Numbered from the stretch's first letter, positions 9,303 through 18,034 are shown. The stretch is DNA of 64,000 bases from JANSWY01 sp965267245 (GCA_965267245.1 OZ253939.1:3472001-3536000), one strand, 5' to 3'. Numbers and translations are program-made. The notes: a model not told the origin generated them from the letters alone.

Positions 9303-10573
9303 CTCTCTGGTACATATTGAATTCCATTGGGTTTCTTCCTCATTTTATAATTGAAAAAAACTATCGAAGTAATAATTAATGCACTTCCAACAACACTTAT
9401 TACCATTGAAGCTGAGACAAAAAAATCTAACCAATTCATAGATGGTCGGTTAAAGGTCTTGAACAACAGGAGCCAGACACTTCCCAGATACCCCATTGCA
9501 TCTACGATATAGATCATGAAACCCGCATTGCCCTTGAATTTCAGAGCACCAATGAGCCGATCAAAAAGCACACTCCCAAAAGTAACATAGGCCATATAAG
9601 AACCAATACCGACTATGATCATCCAGGCAATTGGGTTAAGCATTGAGGTTAAAAACAGTAAAGTACTACTACTGATCAACAACAACCCAAATAGAATCAG
9701 ACTGTGATAGAACCGGAATGCCTGGACATTATTTTTAATCTTGAAGCACAGGGCCATGACAATTCCAATCACAATGCCTATTGGCAATTCAGTGGCTGAA
9801 AAAATTGAAGGTTCAGTGATTCCCAGTTCTGTCCAAATCTCATTTGCAAATGTTTCTCTCACATCCCTAAGAGCCGTAAACATCATATAAGCCAGGGTAA
9901 GTAGTGCAATTCCCGGGAAATAAGCATTAAGGAAGCTCCATCGCTCTGTGACATTCATCGGGGACCTTTCATTTCTCAGGTCCTTATCCTCTTTCGTAGG
10001 GGGTGGAATCTGCGCTAACATCAGCGTGAAAAAGAGAATGAATGGGAGGAACAGTAATCCAGTAATAAACGGCATCATGTAATTGCTTGAACCCCAATCC
10101 AATATGATATATTTACCAACAGACTTTACAAATCCTGAAGAAATGATAAAGCTCACAGTTAAGCCGGCTGCTAGTATTTCTGTGAATTTTCTGCCCTCTA
10201 AGTAGCTAAAAACTATTCCCCAAATCAGTCCCAGCGGCAAACCATTTAGAAACAGCATAATAAAATCATACTCGCGCAGACTTTCCGGTAGTAATCCGAA
10301 TATTAACAACATGATCTGAGCAAATCCAATGAGCAACAAAATCATGAAGGCTCTCTTATCTCCCTTGAGCTCCGTTATAAACTTTATTCCGTAAAACTTA
10401 GAAATGAGGTACCCAACCACCTGTGCGATAACAAGGATTTCTTTGTTGTCAAATGCAGCAGCTGTAAACGGCTTTCTGAAGGCATACATCGAGAAATAGA
10501 CGCCAAAAGCTGCTATTAAACTATAGATTGTTAACCATATCGGGCTCAAGGAAGCCACCCATTTCTTGATCAT
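9299..10573 (-). CDS. DUF5690 / MFS-like membrane transporter
   Basis: This 424-residue integral membrane protein has about 12 predicted helices and an N-terminal segment (FGVYFSMYAFRKPFTAAAF) typical of the DUF5690 family of Bacteroidota, distantly related to major-facilitator sugar-phosphate and glycerol-phosphate antiporters. It is first in a three-gene operon with an HD oxygenase homologue and an FAD oxidoreductase, joined by ATGA overlaps. It probably brings the phosphonate-type substrate across the inner membrane after SusCD has brought it through the outer membrane. Transport direction and substrate are inferred. No typical promoter stands out upstream; TGGTTTTG around 10590-10600 on the minus strand matches seven of eight positions of the -7 element. 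Confidence 0.78.
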   Translation of the reverse strand: MIKKWVASLSPIWLTIYSLIAAFGVYFSMYAFRKPFTAAAFDNKEILVIAQVVGYLISKFYGIKFITELKGDKRAFMILLLIGFAQIMLLIFGLLPESLREYDFIMLFLNGLPLGLIWGIVFSYLEGRKFTEILAAGLTVSFIISSGFVKSVGKYIILDWGSSNYMMPFITGLLFLPFILFFTLMLAQIPPPTKEDKDLRNERSPMNVTERWSFLNAYFPGIALLTLAYMMFTALRDVRETFANEIWTELGITEPSIFSATELPIGIVIGIVMALCFKIKNNVQAFRFYHSLILFGLLLISSSTLLFLTSMLNPIAWMIIVGIGSYMAYVTFGSVLFDRLIGALKFKGNAGFMIYIVDAMGYLGSVWLLLFKTFNRPSMNWLDFFVSASMVISVVGSALIITSIVFFNYKMRKKPNGIQYVPER

Positions 10574-10673
10574 ACCGCTTCGTTTCGGTAATGGTACAAA
10601 ACCAATAAGTCTATACTATGATTAGAAGTTTAAGAAAAGAAAAAGTATCAACAGAAGTGGTTAAAATTGAGAT

Positions 10674-10706
10674 AACAAAAAGAGTCACACATTGCTGGGT
10701 GACTCT
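10674..10706 (-). terminator. Rho-independent terminator of the sucA-lpdA operon
   Basis: On the minus strand AGAGTCAC and GTGACTCT form a perfect eight-base stem with a ten-base loop, followed by TTTTTG. It lies 31 bases after the lpdA stop codon and closes the 2-oxoglutarate dehydrogenase operon. Confidence 0.85.
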
Positions 10707-10736
10707 CCATTTTGTACTTTTTTTATGTAAGAATCA

Positions 10737-12137
10737 TTACATGTGTATTGGTCTGTTTTCTGTTGCCGCTAAGCAAGCTTCTTTCACGGCCTCCATATAA
10801 GTTGGGTGAGCATGTGACATCCTTGATACATCTTCAGCAGAGGCACGATATTCCATGGCTGTTACACCTGAAGCAATCATATCAGCAGCTCTTGCTCCAA
10901 TGATATGCATACCCAGAATTTCGTCTGTCTCTTTATCAGCTAAAACTTTCACCAGACCATCTACATCCATACTTGCTCTGGCTCTGCCCAAAGCTTTGAA
11001 AGGAAATTTACCAGCTTTGTACTTTCTGCCCTGCTCCTTCAATTGTTCCTCAGTGAAACCAACACTTGCCACTTCCGGCCATGTATAAACCACACCGGGA
11101 ATCAGGTTATAATTAATATGTGGTTTCTGACCAGCCATCTGCTCAGCCACAAACACACCTTCTTCTTCAGCTTTATGTGCAAGCATAGCTCCTTTCACCA
11201 CATCACCGATCGCCCAAATATTGTCGATATTAGTTTTCAGATGGTCATCGGTTTCAATTTGACCTCTATCAGTCACTTTAACACCAACATTTTCCAATCC
11301 CAATCCCTCAGTGTATGGCTTTCTTCCAATCGAAACCAGACAGTAATCACCTTTTAATTCCAACTTCTCACCTTTCGGTGTATCGGCACCAATAGTTACT
11401 TCCTTACCCTTGGCCTCTACTGAGGTAACTTTGTGACTCAGGTAAAACTCCATCCCCAGCTTTTTTAGACTCTTTTGGAGTTCTTTTCCTAGGGTGCTGT
11501 CCATTGTTGGGATAATGTTGTCCAGATATTCTACTACAGAAACTTTTGAGCCAATTCTGGCATACACAGAACCCAGCTCCAGACCGATAACACCACCACC
11601 AATGATGATCAGGTGTTTTGGAATTTCTGATAATTCTAAAGCTTCCGTGCTTGTGATAACCCTTTTCTTGTCAATGTTAATGAATGGGAGTGAAGCTGGC
11701 TTGGAACCAGTCGCAATAATTACTTTCTCAGATGTGATCTGCTTTTCCTTACCTTTCTGATCAGTAATCTTGATGGTATTTTTATCAACAAAAGAGCCTA
11801 ATCCATGATGAACGTCAATTTTATTTTTCTTCATCAAGAAGGCAATACCGCTAACATTTTCCTCCACTACTTTTCCCTTGCGGGCAATCATTTGCTTGAT
11901 ATTCGCCTTGGGCTTACTGATATCTACACCATGCTCTTTGAAAGTAGTTTCAGCATTGTGGAAATGTTCTGAAGAATCCAATAGGGCTTTTGAAGGGATA
12001 CAACCAACATTCAGGCATGTTCCACCCAACGTGTCATACTTTTCAATTAATGCGGTCTTCATGCCCAACTGAGCACACCTTATCGCAGCAACATAGCCAC
12101 CAGGACCTGAACCAATTACGGTTACTTGATAATCCAT
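10737..12137 (-). CDS. lpdA: Dihydrolipoyl dehydrogenase (E3)
   Basis: This 466-residue flavoprotein reoxidises the dihydrolipoyl groups of 2-oxo-acid dehydrogenase complexes and passes electrons to NAD+. The FAD motif GSGPGGYVAAIRC, the redox disulfide Cys41/Cys46 in GGTCLNVGCIPSK, the NAD motif IGGGVIGLELGSVYAR and the C-terminal HAHPTYMEAV with catalytic His444 and Glu449 are all present. Length is standard. It is the last gene of a minus-strand run beginning with sucA and sucB and is followed by a strong terminator, so it probably serves 2-oxoglutarate dehydrogenase first, and may be shared with other complexes encoded elsewhere. Confidence 0.97.
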   Translation of the reverse strand: MDYQVTVIGSGPGGYVAAIRCAQLGMKTALIEKYDTLGGTCLNVGCIPSKALLDSSEHFHNAETTFKEHGVDISKPKANIKQMIARKGKVVEENVSGIAFLMKKNKIDVHHGLGSFVDKNTIKITDQKGKEKQITSEKVIIATGSKPASLPFINIDKKRVITSTEALELSEIPKHLIIIGGGVIGLELGSVYARIGSKVSVVEYLDNIIPTMDSTLGKELQKSLKKLGMEFYLSHKVTSVEAKGKEVTIGADTPKGEKLELKGDYCLVSIGRKPYTEGLGLENVGVKVTDRGQIETDDHLKTNIDNIWAIGDVVKGAMLAHKAEEEGVFVAEQMAGQKPHINYNLIPGVVYTWPEVASVGFTEEQLKEQGRKYKAGKFPFKALGRARASMDVDGLVKVLADKETDEILGMHIIGARAADMIASGVTAMEYRASAEDVSRMSHAHPTYMEAVKEACLAATENRPIHM

Positions 12138-12169
12138 ATTTCTTAGTATTTAGTAATAAGAAGTCTGTA

Positions 12170-12526
12170 TTAAGACTTCTTTATTGAATTTTGAAAACCA
12201 TAAATCATTCTAGCAATTTGAGATACCTCATCCGAGATTTCCAAAGAAATATTTTTTTCGAGGAAACCTACCTTTTCTGAAATAATAGATTGTGTCTCTA
12301 ATTCAAACAATGATCCGGTAGAGATTCCCAAAAAGTGAGAGAATTCACCTCTTGTGTTTCTTCCTGCTCCTTCAGCAATATTGGAAAGAATAGAAACAGC
12401 CGATTTTCTCAGCTGAGTTATCAAGCCAAATTTCTCTTCATCTGGAAACTTCTCCGTCAACTTATATATTTCAACTGCCAGTTCTAGAGACCGTTTCCAT
12501 ATTTCAAGTTCCTTATAATTATGCAT
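12170..12526 (-). CDS. Four-helix-bundle protein (S23/IVP family)
   Basis: This 118-residue all-helical protein starts MHNYKELEIWKRSLELAVEI and contains the signature SNIAEGAGRNTRGEF of the TIGR02436 four-helix-bundle family, first known as proteins encoded by intervening sequences in 23S rRNA. Homologues are scattered as single genes in Bacteroidota genomes; their function is not established, and a nucleic-acid-binding role has been suggested. Here it stands between the small membrane protein after sucB and lpdA, in the same orientation, an unusual position for this family. It may be a recent insertion into the operon or simply cotranscribed. It has no apparent link to the enzyme complex. 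Confidence 0.88.
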   Translation of the reverse strand: MHNYKELEIWKRSLELAVEIYKLTEKFPDEEKFGLITQLRKSAVSILSNIAEGAGRNTRGEFSHFLGISTGSLFELETQSIISEKVGFLEKNISLEISDEVSQIARMIYGFQNSIKKS

Positions 12527-12568
12527 AATTAGTCTATTTTCTCTATACTCAATACTTTGATCTAAACT

Positions 12569-12733
12569 CTACTTCCCCCTCCTCCTCAGTACAGAGCTCA
12601 CAACAGCTAATACTGCTGCGAAAATCAATAGATTTCTATGCACTTCCTGTTCGTAAATGAATTTCATTACGCCCAGGTATATCAATATGGCAAAAGCCGC
12701 GATTGTCAGAACTACAGAGATCTTAATATTCAT
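12569..12733 (-). CDS. Small membrane protein, 54 aa, coupled to sucB
   Basis: This 54-residue reading frame begins MNIKISVVLTIAAFAILIYL. Its ATG overlaps the sucB stop codon (TAATG at 12735-12731), which argues for translational coupling and a real gene. It has two hydrophobic segments (about 5-25 and 35-49) separated by a short polar stretch KFIYEQEVHRN, and ends SVLRRRGK, as expected for a small inner-membrane protein. I do not recognise a family. No function can be assigned. Confidence 0.6.
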   Translation of the reverse strand: MNIKISVVLTIAAFAILIYLGVMKFIYEQEVHRNLLIFAAVLAVVSSVLRRRGK

Positions 12734-14280
12734 TATACACCCAATAAGAGTCTTGTCGGATCTTCTAATAATTGCTTTACTCTCACAAGGAAACTCACCG
12801 ACTCTCTTCCATCAATAATTCTGTGATCGTATGACAATGCTACATACATAATAGGCCTTACCACCACTTCACCATTCTCTACAACAGGTCTTTCCACAAT
12901 ATTATGCATCCCCAGAATCGCTGACTGTGGGGCGTTAATAATTGGAGTAGACATCATTGAACCAAAAACACCTCCATTGGTAATTGTAAAGGTTCCTCCA
13001 GTCATTTCCGGAATTGTCAATTTACCTTCTCTAGCTTTTACTGCTAATCTCATGATGTCTTTTTCTACTTCATCAAAAGACATACTCTCAGCATTTCTCA
13101 CTACAGGAACAACTAAACCTCTCGGAGAGGATACAGCAATTGAAATGTCACAGAAATCATTGTACACGATCTCATCTTCATCAATCATTGCATTAACAGC
13201 TGGCCATTCCTGAAGTGCCATGCAACAAGCTTTGGTAAAGAATGACATAAACCCTAAACCAACCTCATACTTATCTTTAAAGCTTTCTTTGTATTTCTTT
13301 CTCAGATCCATGATAGGCTTCATGTTTACCTCATTAAATGTGGTCAACATTGCCGTATCATTTTTCACTGAAACTAGCCTTCTTGAGATAGTTTTTCTCA
13401 ATGAAGACATTTTCTCTCTTCTTTGATTTCTATTACCTGCGACAGATTGCTCTACAGGAGCTGCAATACTTGTAGTTGCAGACTTGATTTCAGTTGGAGC
13501 AGGAGCTGATTTCTTTTCTGCCTGTAATGCATCAGCCTTCGTAATTCTTCCATCCTTCCCAGAACCATTCACATCATCAGGTGAAATTCCTTTTTCACTT
13601 AAAATTTTTGCTGCAGCTGGGCTTGCATGTCCTGTGACATAGGTATCACTACTTGAAGCTGGTGCTGATGAAGCGGGTTGTGAAGCAGAAGAACTTGCTG
13701 GTGCTGGAGCAGCCCCACCTTCTGTTACCTCAATTTTACATATCAAAGCTCCAATTTCAACGGATGTACCTTCTTCTACTACAATGTGCAGGATACCTGT
13801 TGCTTCAGCGGTAAGTTCAAAAGTGGCTTTGTCAGATTCGATTTCTGCTATAACTTCGTCAAGTTGAACAGTATCACCCTCTTTCTTTTCCCAGGTAGCA
13901 ATCGTCACCTCATTGATTGATTCCCCAACAGTAGGCACTTTCATTTCTATTATTTCACCTGTTTTTCCACCAGCAGAAGGAGGAGGTGTTGCTGCTGGAG
14001 CCGCCTCCGCTTTTGGTGCGCTGCTTGCGTTAGATTTTGCAGATGCATCTTCATCAATTTCACAAATAACTGCACCAATTTCTACAGTATCTCCCTCACT
14101 GGCTTTGTGATGAAGTGTACCGGTTGATTCAGCAGTTAATTCGAAGGTTGCTTTGTCAGATTCCAATTCTGCAATTACCTCATCCATTTCTACAGCTTCT
14201 CCATCTCCTTTTAGCCATTGGGCAATTGTTACTTCGGAGATAGACTCACCAACTGAAGGAACTTTTATTTCTAAGCTCAT
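12733..14280 (-). CDS. sucB: Dihydrolipoamide succinyltransferase (2-oxoglutarate dehydrogenase E2)
   Basis: E2 subunit of the 2-oxoglutarate dehydrogenase complex, 515 residues. It carries two lipoyl domains instead of the single one common in proteobacterial SucB; both have the ESDKATFEL motif, with lipoyl lysines Lys43 and Lys151. Ala/Pro/Ser-rich linkers follow each. A peripheral subunit-binding domain (about 218-252, ASPAAAKILSEKGI to GRITKADAL) docks E1/E3, and the acyltransferase core (about 285-515) ends with the catalytic motif SYDHRIIDGRESV (His486, Asp490). Two lipoyl domains are common in Bacteroidota E2 proteins. It follows sucA by 34 bases, which identifies the substrate complex. 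Confidence 0.95.
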   Translation of the reverse strand: MSLEIKVPSVGESISEVTIAQWLKGDGEAVEMDEVIAELESDKATFELTAESTGTLHHKASEGDTVEIGAVICEIDEDASAKSNASSAPKAEAAPAATPPPSAGGKTGEIIEMKVPTVGESINEVTIATWEKKEGDTVQLDEVIAEIESDKATFELTAEATGILHIVVEEGTSVEIGALICKIEVTEGGAAPAPASSSASQPASSAPASSSDTYVTGHASPAAAKILSEKGISPDDVNGSGKDGRITKADALQAEKKSAPAPTEIKSATTSIAAPVEQSVAGNRNQRREKMSSLRKTISRRLVSVKNDTAMLTTFNEVNMKPIMDLRKKYKESFKDKYEVGLGFMSFFTKACCMALQEWPAVNAMIDEDEIVYNDFCDISIAVSSPRGLVVPVVRNAESMSFDEVEKDIMRLAVKAREGKLTIPEMTGGTFTITNGGVFGSMMSTPIINAPQSAILGMHNIVERPVVENGEVVVRPIMYVALSYDHRIIDGRESVSFLVRVKQLLEDPTRLLLGV

Positions 14281-14314
14281 CTTATTTTATGGTTAAATTT
14301 CTTTGTTTCTTTTT

Positions 14315-17044
14315 TTAAATATCAAAAGCGTTTTTAACAATCTTCTCTTGTTCCGCTTTATGGACTTTTGGATAACCAGTAGCAGGAGATGCACTTGATT
14401 TCCTTGACACCAATGTCATATCCTTTGCATTCTCAAATACTCTTGTAATGTATGTCCAGTAACCCATATTGGCCGGTTCTTCCTGAGCCCATATCAATTT
14501 AGGGTTATTGTATTTCTTTAAAATTGTTTCCAGTTGCTTTGTTGGCCATGGATGGAGTTGCTCTAATCTTACAATCGCTACATCCTTGGCTTTCCGGTTT
14601 TGCTGCTCCTCCTGCAAATCATAATAGATTTTACCGCTGCAAAGAATCACTCGTTTTACATTTTTGTTAACAACATATGAATCTCCAATAACTTCCTGGA
14701 AACCTCCTTTTGTGAACTCCTCTATTGGAGAAACTACTTTAGGATGACGAAGCAATGACTTAGGTGAGAAAACTACCGCTGGTTTTCTAAATTCCCAGGT
14801 AAGTTGTCTTCTAAGCATATGGAAGAAGTTTGCCGGAGTTGTAATATTCAGTACAACCAAATTATCTTCTGCTGATAATTGCAAGAATCTTTCAGGTCTG
14901 GCATTACTATGTTCTGGTCCCTGTCCTTCATAACCATGAGGCAATAACATCACCAATCCATTCATTCTCTGCCACTTACTTTCTGCACTTGAGATGAATT
15001 GATCTATCATCACCTGAGCACCATTGGCAAAATCACCAAATTGTGCTTCCCAAATTACAAGTGCATGTGGAGTTGCCATTGCAAAACCATATTCGAATCC
15101 TAAAACACCAAATTCTGATAACAGTGAATTGAAGATTCTAAATTTATTAGTCTGATCCGCTGTGATGTTGTCAAGGTTACAGTATGCCTCATTAGTATTT
15201 GCATCAAACAAGTAAGAATGTCTGTGTGAGAACGTTCCTCTTTTCACATCCTGTCCGGACATTCTCACTATTTTACCTTCATGAATCAATGAACCATAGG
15301 CCAAAAGCTCTCCATCGGCCCAGTTCAGCATTTTCTTTTCGAAGAAGTTTGAAGTTCTATCTTTCAGCAACCTCTCAATTTGCTTTAAAGGCTTGAAACC
15401 TGAAGGCAATGTAGTAAGTGCTTTCCCAACTTTGTCTACCACATCTTGCGAAACACCTGTATCCGGAGACTTTTCAAAATCTTTTGGTTTGGCATATCTT
15501 AATTGATGCCACTCTTCCTCAATCTTCTGAGGTTTATATGGTAGTGGATTTTGCTTAACCTCATTCAATCTATCCTGAAGTTGCTTTCTGAACTCTTTAT
15601 CTAATCGAGTTGCAGTATCCTTACTAAAATCACCCCTATCTGTTAACTTTTTGAAGTATACCTCTCTTGGGTTGGGATGCTTGGCAATTTTGTTGTAGAG
15701 TTTTGGTTGAGTGAATTTTGGTTCATCACTTTCATTGTGCCCATGTCTTCTATAACACAATAAGTCAATCCAAATATCTCTGCCAAATGTTTGTCTATAT
15801 TCAACGGCAAGGTTCGCCGCAAAATTGACCGCCTCTGCATCGTCTCCGTTTACATGAAGTACAGGAGCATCCACTATCTTAGCTAAATCAGAACAATAGA
15901 TACTACTTCTGGCATCATCATAATCTGTAGTAAATCCCACCTGGTTGTTGATCACGAAATGAATGGTACCTCCTGTTGTGTACCCATCAAGTTGAGACAT
16001 TTGCGTGATTTCATAAACAAGGCCTTGTCCCGCTACAGCAGCATCTCCATGAATAAGAACCGGAATAGCTTTTGTTAGATCACCTTTATATTCATCATCA
16101 ATTTGTGCTCTGGTGTATCCCAATACTACCGGATCCACTGCTTCCAGGTGAGATGGATTTGGTGCAAGCTTCACATAGACTTTTTTGTTGGCTTGTGTAT
16201 TGATATAGGAAGAATAACCAAGGTGATACTTCACATCACCATCTCCCATCGTTAAATCAGGATCTGTACTTCCTTCAAACTCACTGAAGATTTCTTCATA
16301 GGTCTTACCCATGATGTTTGATAGTACATTGAGTCTACCTCTGTGAGCCATCCCAATAACAATCTCCTCTACATCAAAATCTGCCGCTCTATTGATGATC
16401 TTATCCAATGCTGGGATTGTATTCTCGCCACCTTCTAATGAAAACCTCTTCTGACCCAAAAATTTAGTGTGCAGGAAATTTTCAAATACAACGGCTTCAT
16501 TTAGCTTAGAAAGTATTCTTTTCTTCTCATCATTTGAAGGATTTATTTCTTTCGCCCCAGTTTCAACTTTATCCCTAAACCAGGATAGAATATCCGCATC
16601 TCTTAAGTGGCTGTATTCAAAACCAATTGGTCCCAGGTAAATTTTCTTGAGTGTATCAAGGATGTTTTGCAAGGTTGCTTTGCCTAAACCTATTTCAGCA
16701 CCAACTTCAAATTCCTCCTTAAGATCCTCATCTGTCAACCCAAAGTCCTCGATATCAAGTGTTGCAATATGTTTTCGTCTTGGCCGAACGGGATTTGTAT
16801 CTGATTTCAAATGCCCTCTACCTCTGTAGGCAAAGATTAAATTCCTAACAGCTGTTTCTTTCGAAGAAACGGTGCTCGTCGCATGACCATTTTCTCCAAA
16901 CTTCTGAAGGCTGAATTCAAAACCTTCAAAGAATTTCTGCCAGGTCACGTCCACACTTTGGGGATCATCCTTATAAGACCGATATAAATCGTCTATGTAG
17001 GCACCATGAGCATTACTGATATATGAATACTTATCCATTGACAC
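14315..17044 (-). CDS. sucA: 2-oxoglutarate dehydrogenase E1 component
   Basis: Thiamine-diphosphate-dependent E1 of the TCA-cycle 2-oxoglutarate dehydrogenase, 909 residues, near the usual length. The N-terminus (SNAHGAYIDDLYRSYKDDP) is the family's E2-binding start, and the body contains GMAHRGRLNVLSNIMGK, the ThDP/metal region VNGDDAEAVNFAANLAVEYR and LLPHGYEGQGPEHSNARPER, all diagnostic of SucA. It decarboxylates 2-oxoglutarate and transfers the succinyl group to lipoyl SucB. The start is the ATG at 17044, although the ATG at 17038 is also possible. A -7 promoter element TATATTTG on the minus strand at 17076-17069 lies about 25 bases upstream, so transcription of the sucA-lpdA operon probably starts there. 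Confidence 0.97.
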   Translation of the reverse strand: MSMDKYSYISNAHGAYIDDLYRSYKDDPQSVDVTWQKFFEGFEFSLQKFGENGHATSTVSSKETAVRNLIFAYRGRGHLKSDTNPVRPRRKHIATLDIEDFGLTDEDLKEEFEVGAEIGLGKATLQNILDTLKKIYLGPIGFEYSHLRDADILSWFRDKVETGAKEINPSNDEKKRILSKLNEAVVFENFLHTKFLGQKRFSLEGGENTIPALDKIINRAADFDVEEIVIGMAHRGRLNVLSNIMGKTYEEIFSEFEGSTDPDLTMGDGDVKYHLGYSSYINTQANKKVYVKLAPNPSHLEAVDPVVLGYTRAQIDDEYKGDLTKAIPVLIHGDAAVAGQGLVYEITQMSQLDGYTTGGTIHFVINNQVGFTTDYDDARSSIYCSDLAKIVDAPVLHVNGDDAEAVNFAANLAVEYRQTFGRDIWIDLLCYRRHGHNESDEPKFTQPKLYNKIAKHPNPREVYFKKLTDRGDFSKDTATRLDKEFRKQLQDRLNEVKQNPLPYKPQKIEEEWHQLRYAKPKDFEKSPDTGVSQDVVDKVGKALTTLPSGFKPLKQIERLLKDRTSNFFEKKMLNWADGELLAYGSLIHEGKIVRMSGQDVKRGTFSHRHSYLFDANTNEAYCNLDNITADQTNKFRIFNSLLSEFGVLGFEYGFAMATPHALVIWEAQFGDFANGAQVMIDQFISSAESKWQRMNGLVMLLPHGYEGQGPEHSNARPERFLQLSAEDNLVVLNITTPANFFHMLRRQLTWEFRKPAVVFSPKSLLRHPKVVSPIEEFTKGGFQEVIGDSYVVNKNVKRVILCSGKIYYDLQEEQQNRKAKDVAIVRLEQLHPWPTKQLETILKKYNNPKLIWAQEEPANMGYWTYITRVFENAKDMTLVSRKSSASPATGYPKVHKAEQEKIVKNAFDI

Positions 17045-17068
17045 GGGGTTTTACATTGTTATGGGAGA

Positions 17069-17076
17069 CAAATATA
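17069..17076 (-). promoter_or_regulatory. sucA promoter -7 element
   Basis: Minus-strand TATATTTG matches the Bacteroidota consensus TAnnTTTG exactly and lies 25 bases before the sucA start codon. No matching -33 element is evident. Confidence 0.55.
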
Positions 17077-17270
17077 GTAGATATTGAAAAACTTAAAAAA
17101 CTGTATAATCGGGTAAGCGAATATTTGTGTTTTTCCATCATTTCTGAAGTGCAGTGAGTCAATCGTTGTTTGCGCCGTTCAAGATAAACAGAACATTATC
17201 ATCTAACAACCTAATTATCATGTTGTTTCGGGTTTTACCAGAGTCTTAAAAACTTATTTCCTTTAATAGG

Positions 17271-17297
17271 TTGAAATTAAAAAATGAATTATCTTTG
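17271..17297 (+). promoter_or_regulatory. rpsP promoter (-33 TTG, -7 TATCTTTG)
   Basis: TTG at 17271-17273 and TATCTTTG at 17290-17297, 16 bases apart, match the Bacteroidota primary sigma-factor promoter. Predicted transcription start is about 17302, giving a leader of about 45 bases before rpsP. Confidence 0.65.
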
Positions 17298-17347
17298 CAC
17301 CTCTTTTTGAAAATCGTGGACGTGATCCACACAAACAAAAGCTATAA

Positions 17348-18022
17348 ATGGCAGTAAAAATTAGATTGGCCCGAAGAGGTCGAAAGAAACTAGCAATGTA
17401 CGATTTGGTCGTAGCGGATGCTAGAGCACCACGAGATGGTCGCTTTATTGAAAAGTTAGGTACATACAACCCTAACACAAACCCTGCAAGTATCGATATC
17501 GATACAGATAAGGCACTTGACTGGGTATTAAAAGGTGCTCAGCCTACTGATACTGTAAGAGCTATACTTTCTTACAAAGGTGTAATGCTGAGAAAGCACT
17601 TACAAGTTGGAGTAAACAAAGGAGCAATTACTCAGGAAGAAGCTGACAAAAAATTCCAGGACTGGTTATCTGGTAAGGAAGGTCAGATCCAGGGTAAGAG
17701 AGACAGATTGGCTGACGAGCAAGCTAAGAAAGCAAAAGCTCAACTTGATGCTGAAACTAAAGTGAAAGAAGCAAGAGCTGAGAAAATTGCAGCTAAAAAC
17801 AAGGTTGAAGAACCTGAAGCTGAAGAAGCGACAGCAGAAGCAACTGAAGCAGTGGCAGAAGAAGAAAATGCAGCGGCTCCTGTAGAAGAAGCAAAAGCGG
17901 AAGCTCCAGCGACTGAAGAAGCTCCAGCGGAAGAGGCAAAAGCGGAAGCTCCAGCGACTGAAGAAGCTCCTGCAGCAGAGGAAACTCCTGCTGAAGAAGA
18001 GAAAAAAGAAGGAGAAGAGTAA
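17348..18022 (+). CDS. rpsP: 30S ribosomal protein S16 with long acidic C-terminal tail
   Basis: The first 85 or so residues are a standard S16 (MAVKIRLARRGRKKLAMYDL, then DARAPRDGRFIEKLGTYNPN), which binds 16S rRNA early in 30S assembly. S16 is usually 80-90 residues long, but this one has 224. The extra part is a charged helix-forming region (about 95-155), then an Ala/Glu/Pro-rich tail with a near-repeated 15-residue unit (EEAKAEAPATEEAPA). Extended S16 proteins are known in Bacteroidota, but the repeated segment is recent at the DNA level. The gene leads the conserved order rpsP-rimM-trmD-rplS and has its own promoter. Confidence 0.97.
   Translation: MAVKIRLARRGRKKLAMYDLVVADARAPRDGRFIEKLGTYNPNTNPASIDIDTDKALDWVLKGAQPTDTVRAILSYKGVMLRKHLQVGVNKGAITQEEADKKFQDWLSGKEGQIQGKRDRLADEQAKKAKAQLDAETKVKEARAEKIAAKNKVEEPEAEEATAEATEAVAEEENAAAPVEEAKAEAPATEEAPAEEAKAEAPATEEAPAAEETPAEEEKKEGEE
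17891..17970 (+). repeat. 45-base tandem repeat in rpsP tail
   Basis: A 35-base stretch starting GCAAAAGCGGAAGCTCC occurs identically at 17891-17925 and 17936-17970, a 45-base period equal to 15 codons. It is an in-frame duplication coding AKAEAPATEEAPAEE-type units, suggesting slippage or unequal recombination. Confidence 0.9.
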
Positions 18023-18034
18023 ATCTCTAAAAGC

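Larger units (their letters stand above)
17045..17347. other. 303-base divergent intergenic region, sucA / rpsP
   Basis: No gene is visible here. It holds the sucA promoter (minus) and the rpsP promoter (plus), described separately. A weak inverted repeat, ACAAC and GTTGT separated by 11 bases (around 17206-17226), may be a minor hairpin, but it lacks a T run. Confidence 0.6.

Noticed and set aside
10618..10800. Short plus-strand frame of 60 codons
   Set aside because: It spans the lpdA terminator hairpin and the end of lpdA in antisense, with no recognisable product.
17891..17970. Repeat pair considered as a CRISPR array
   Set aside because: Only two units, no unique spacers, and both are in-frame codons of rpsP.
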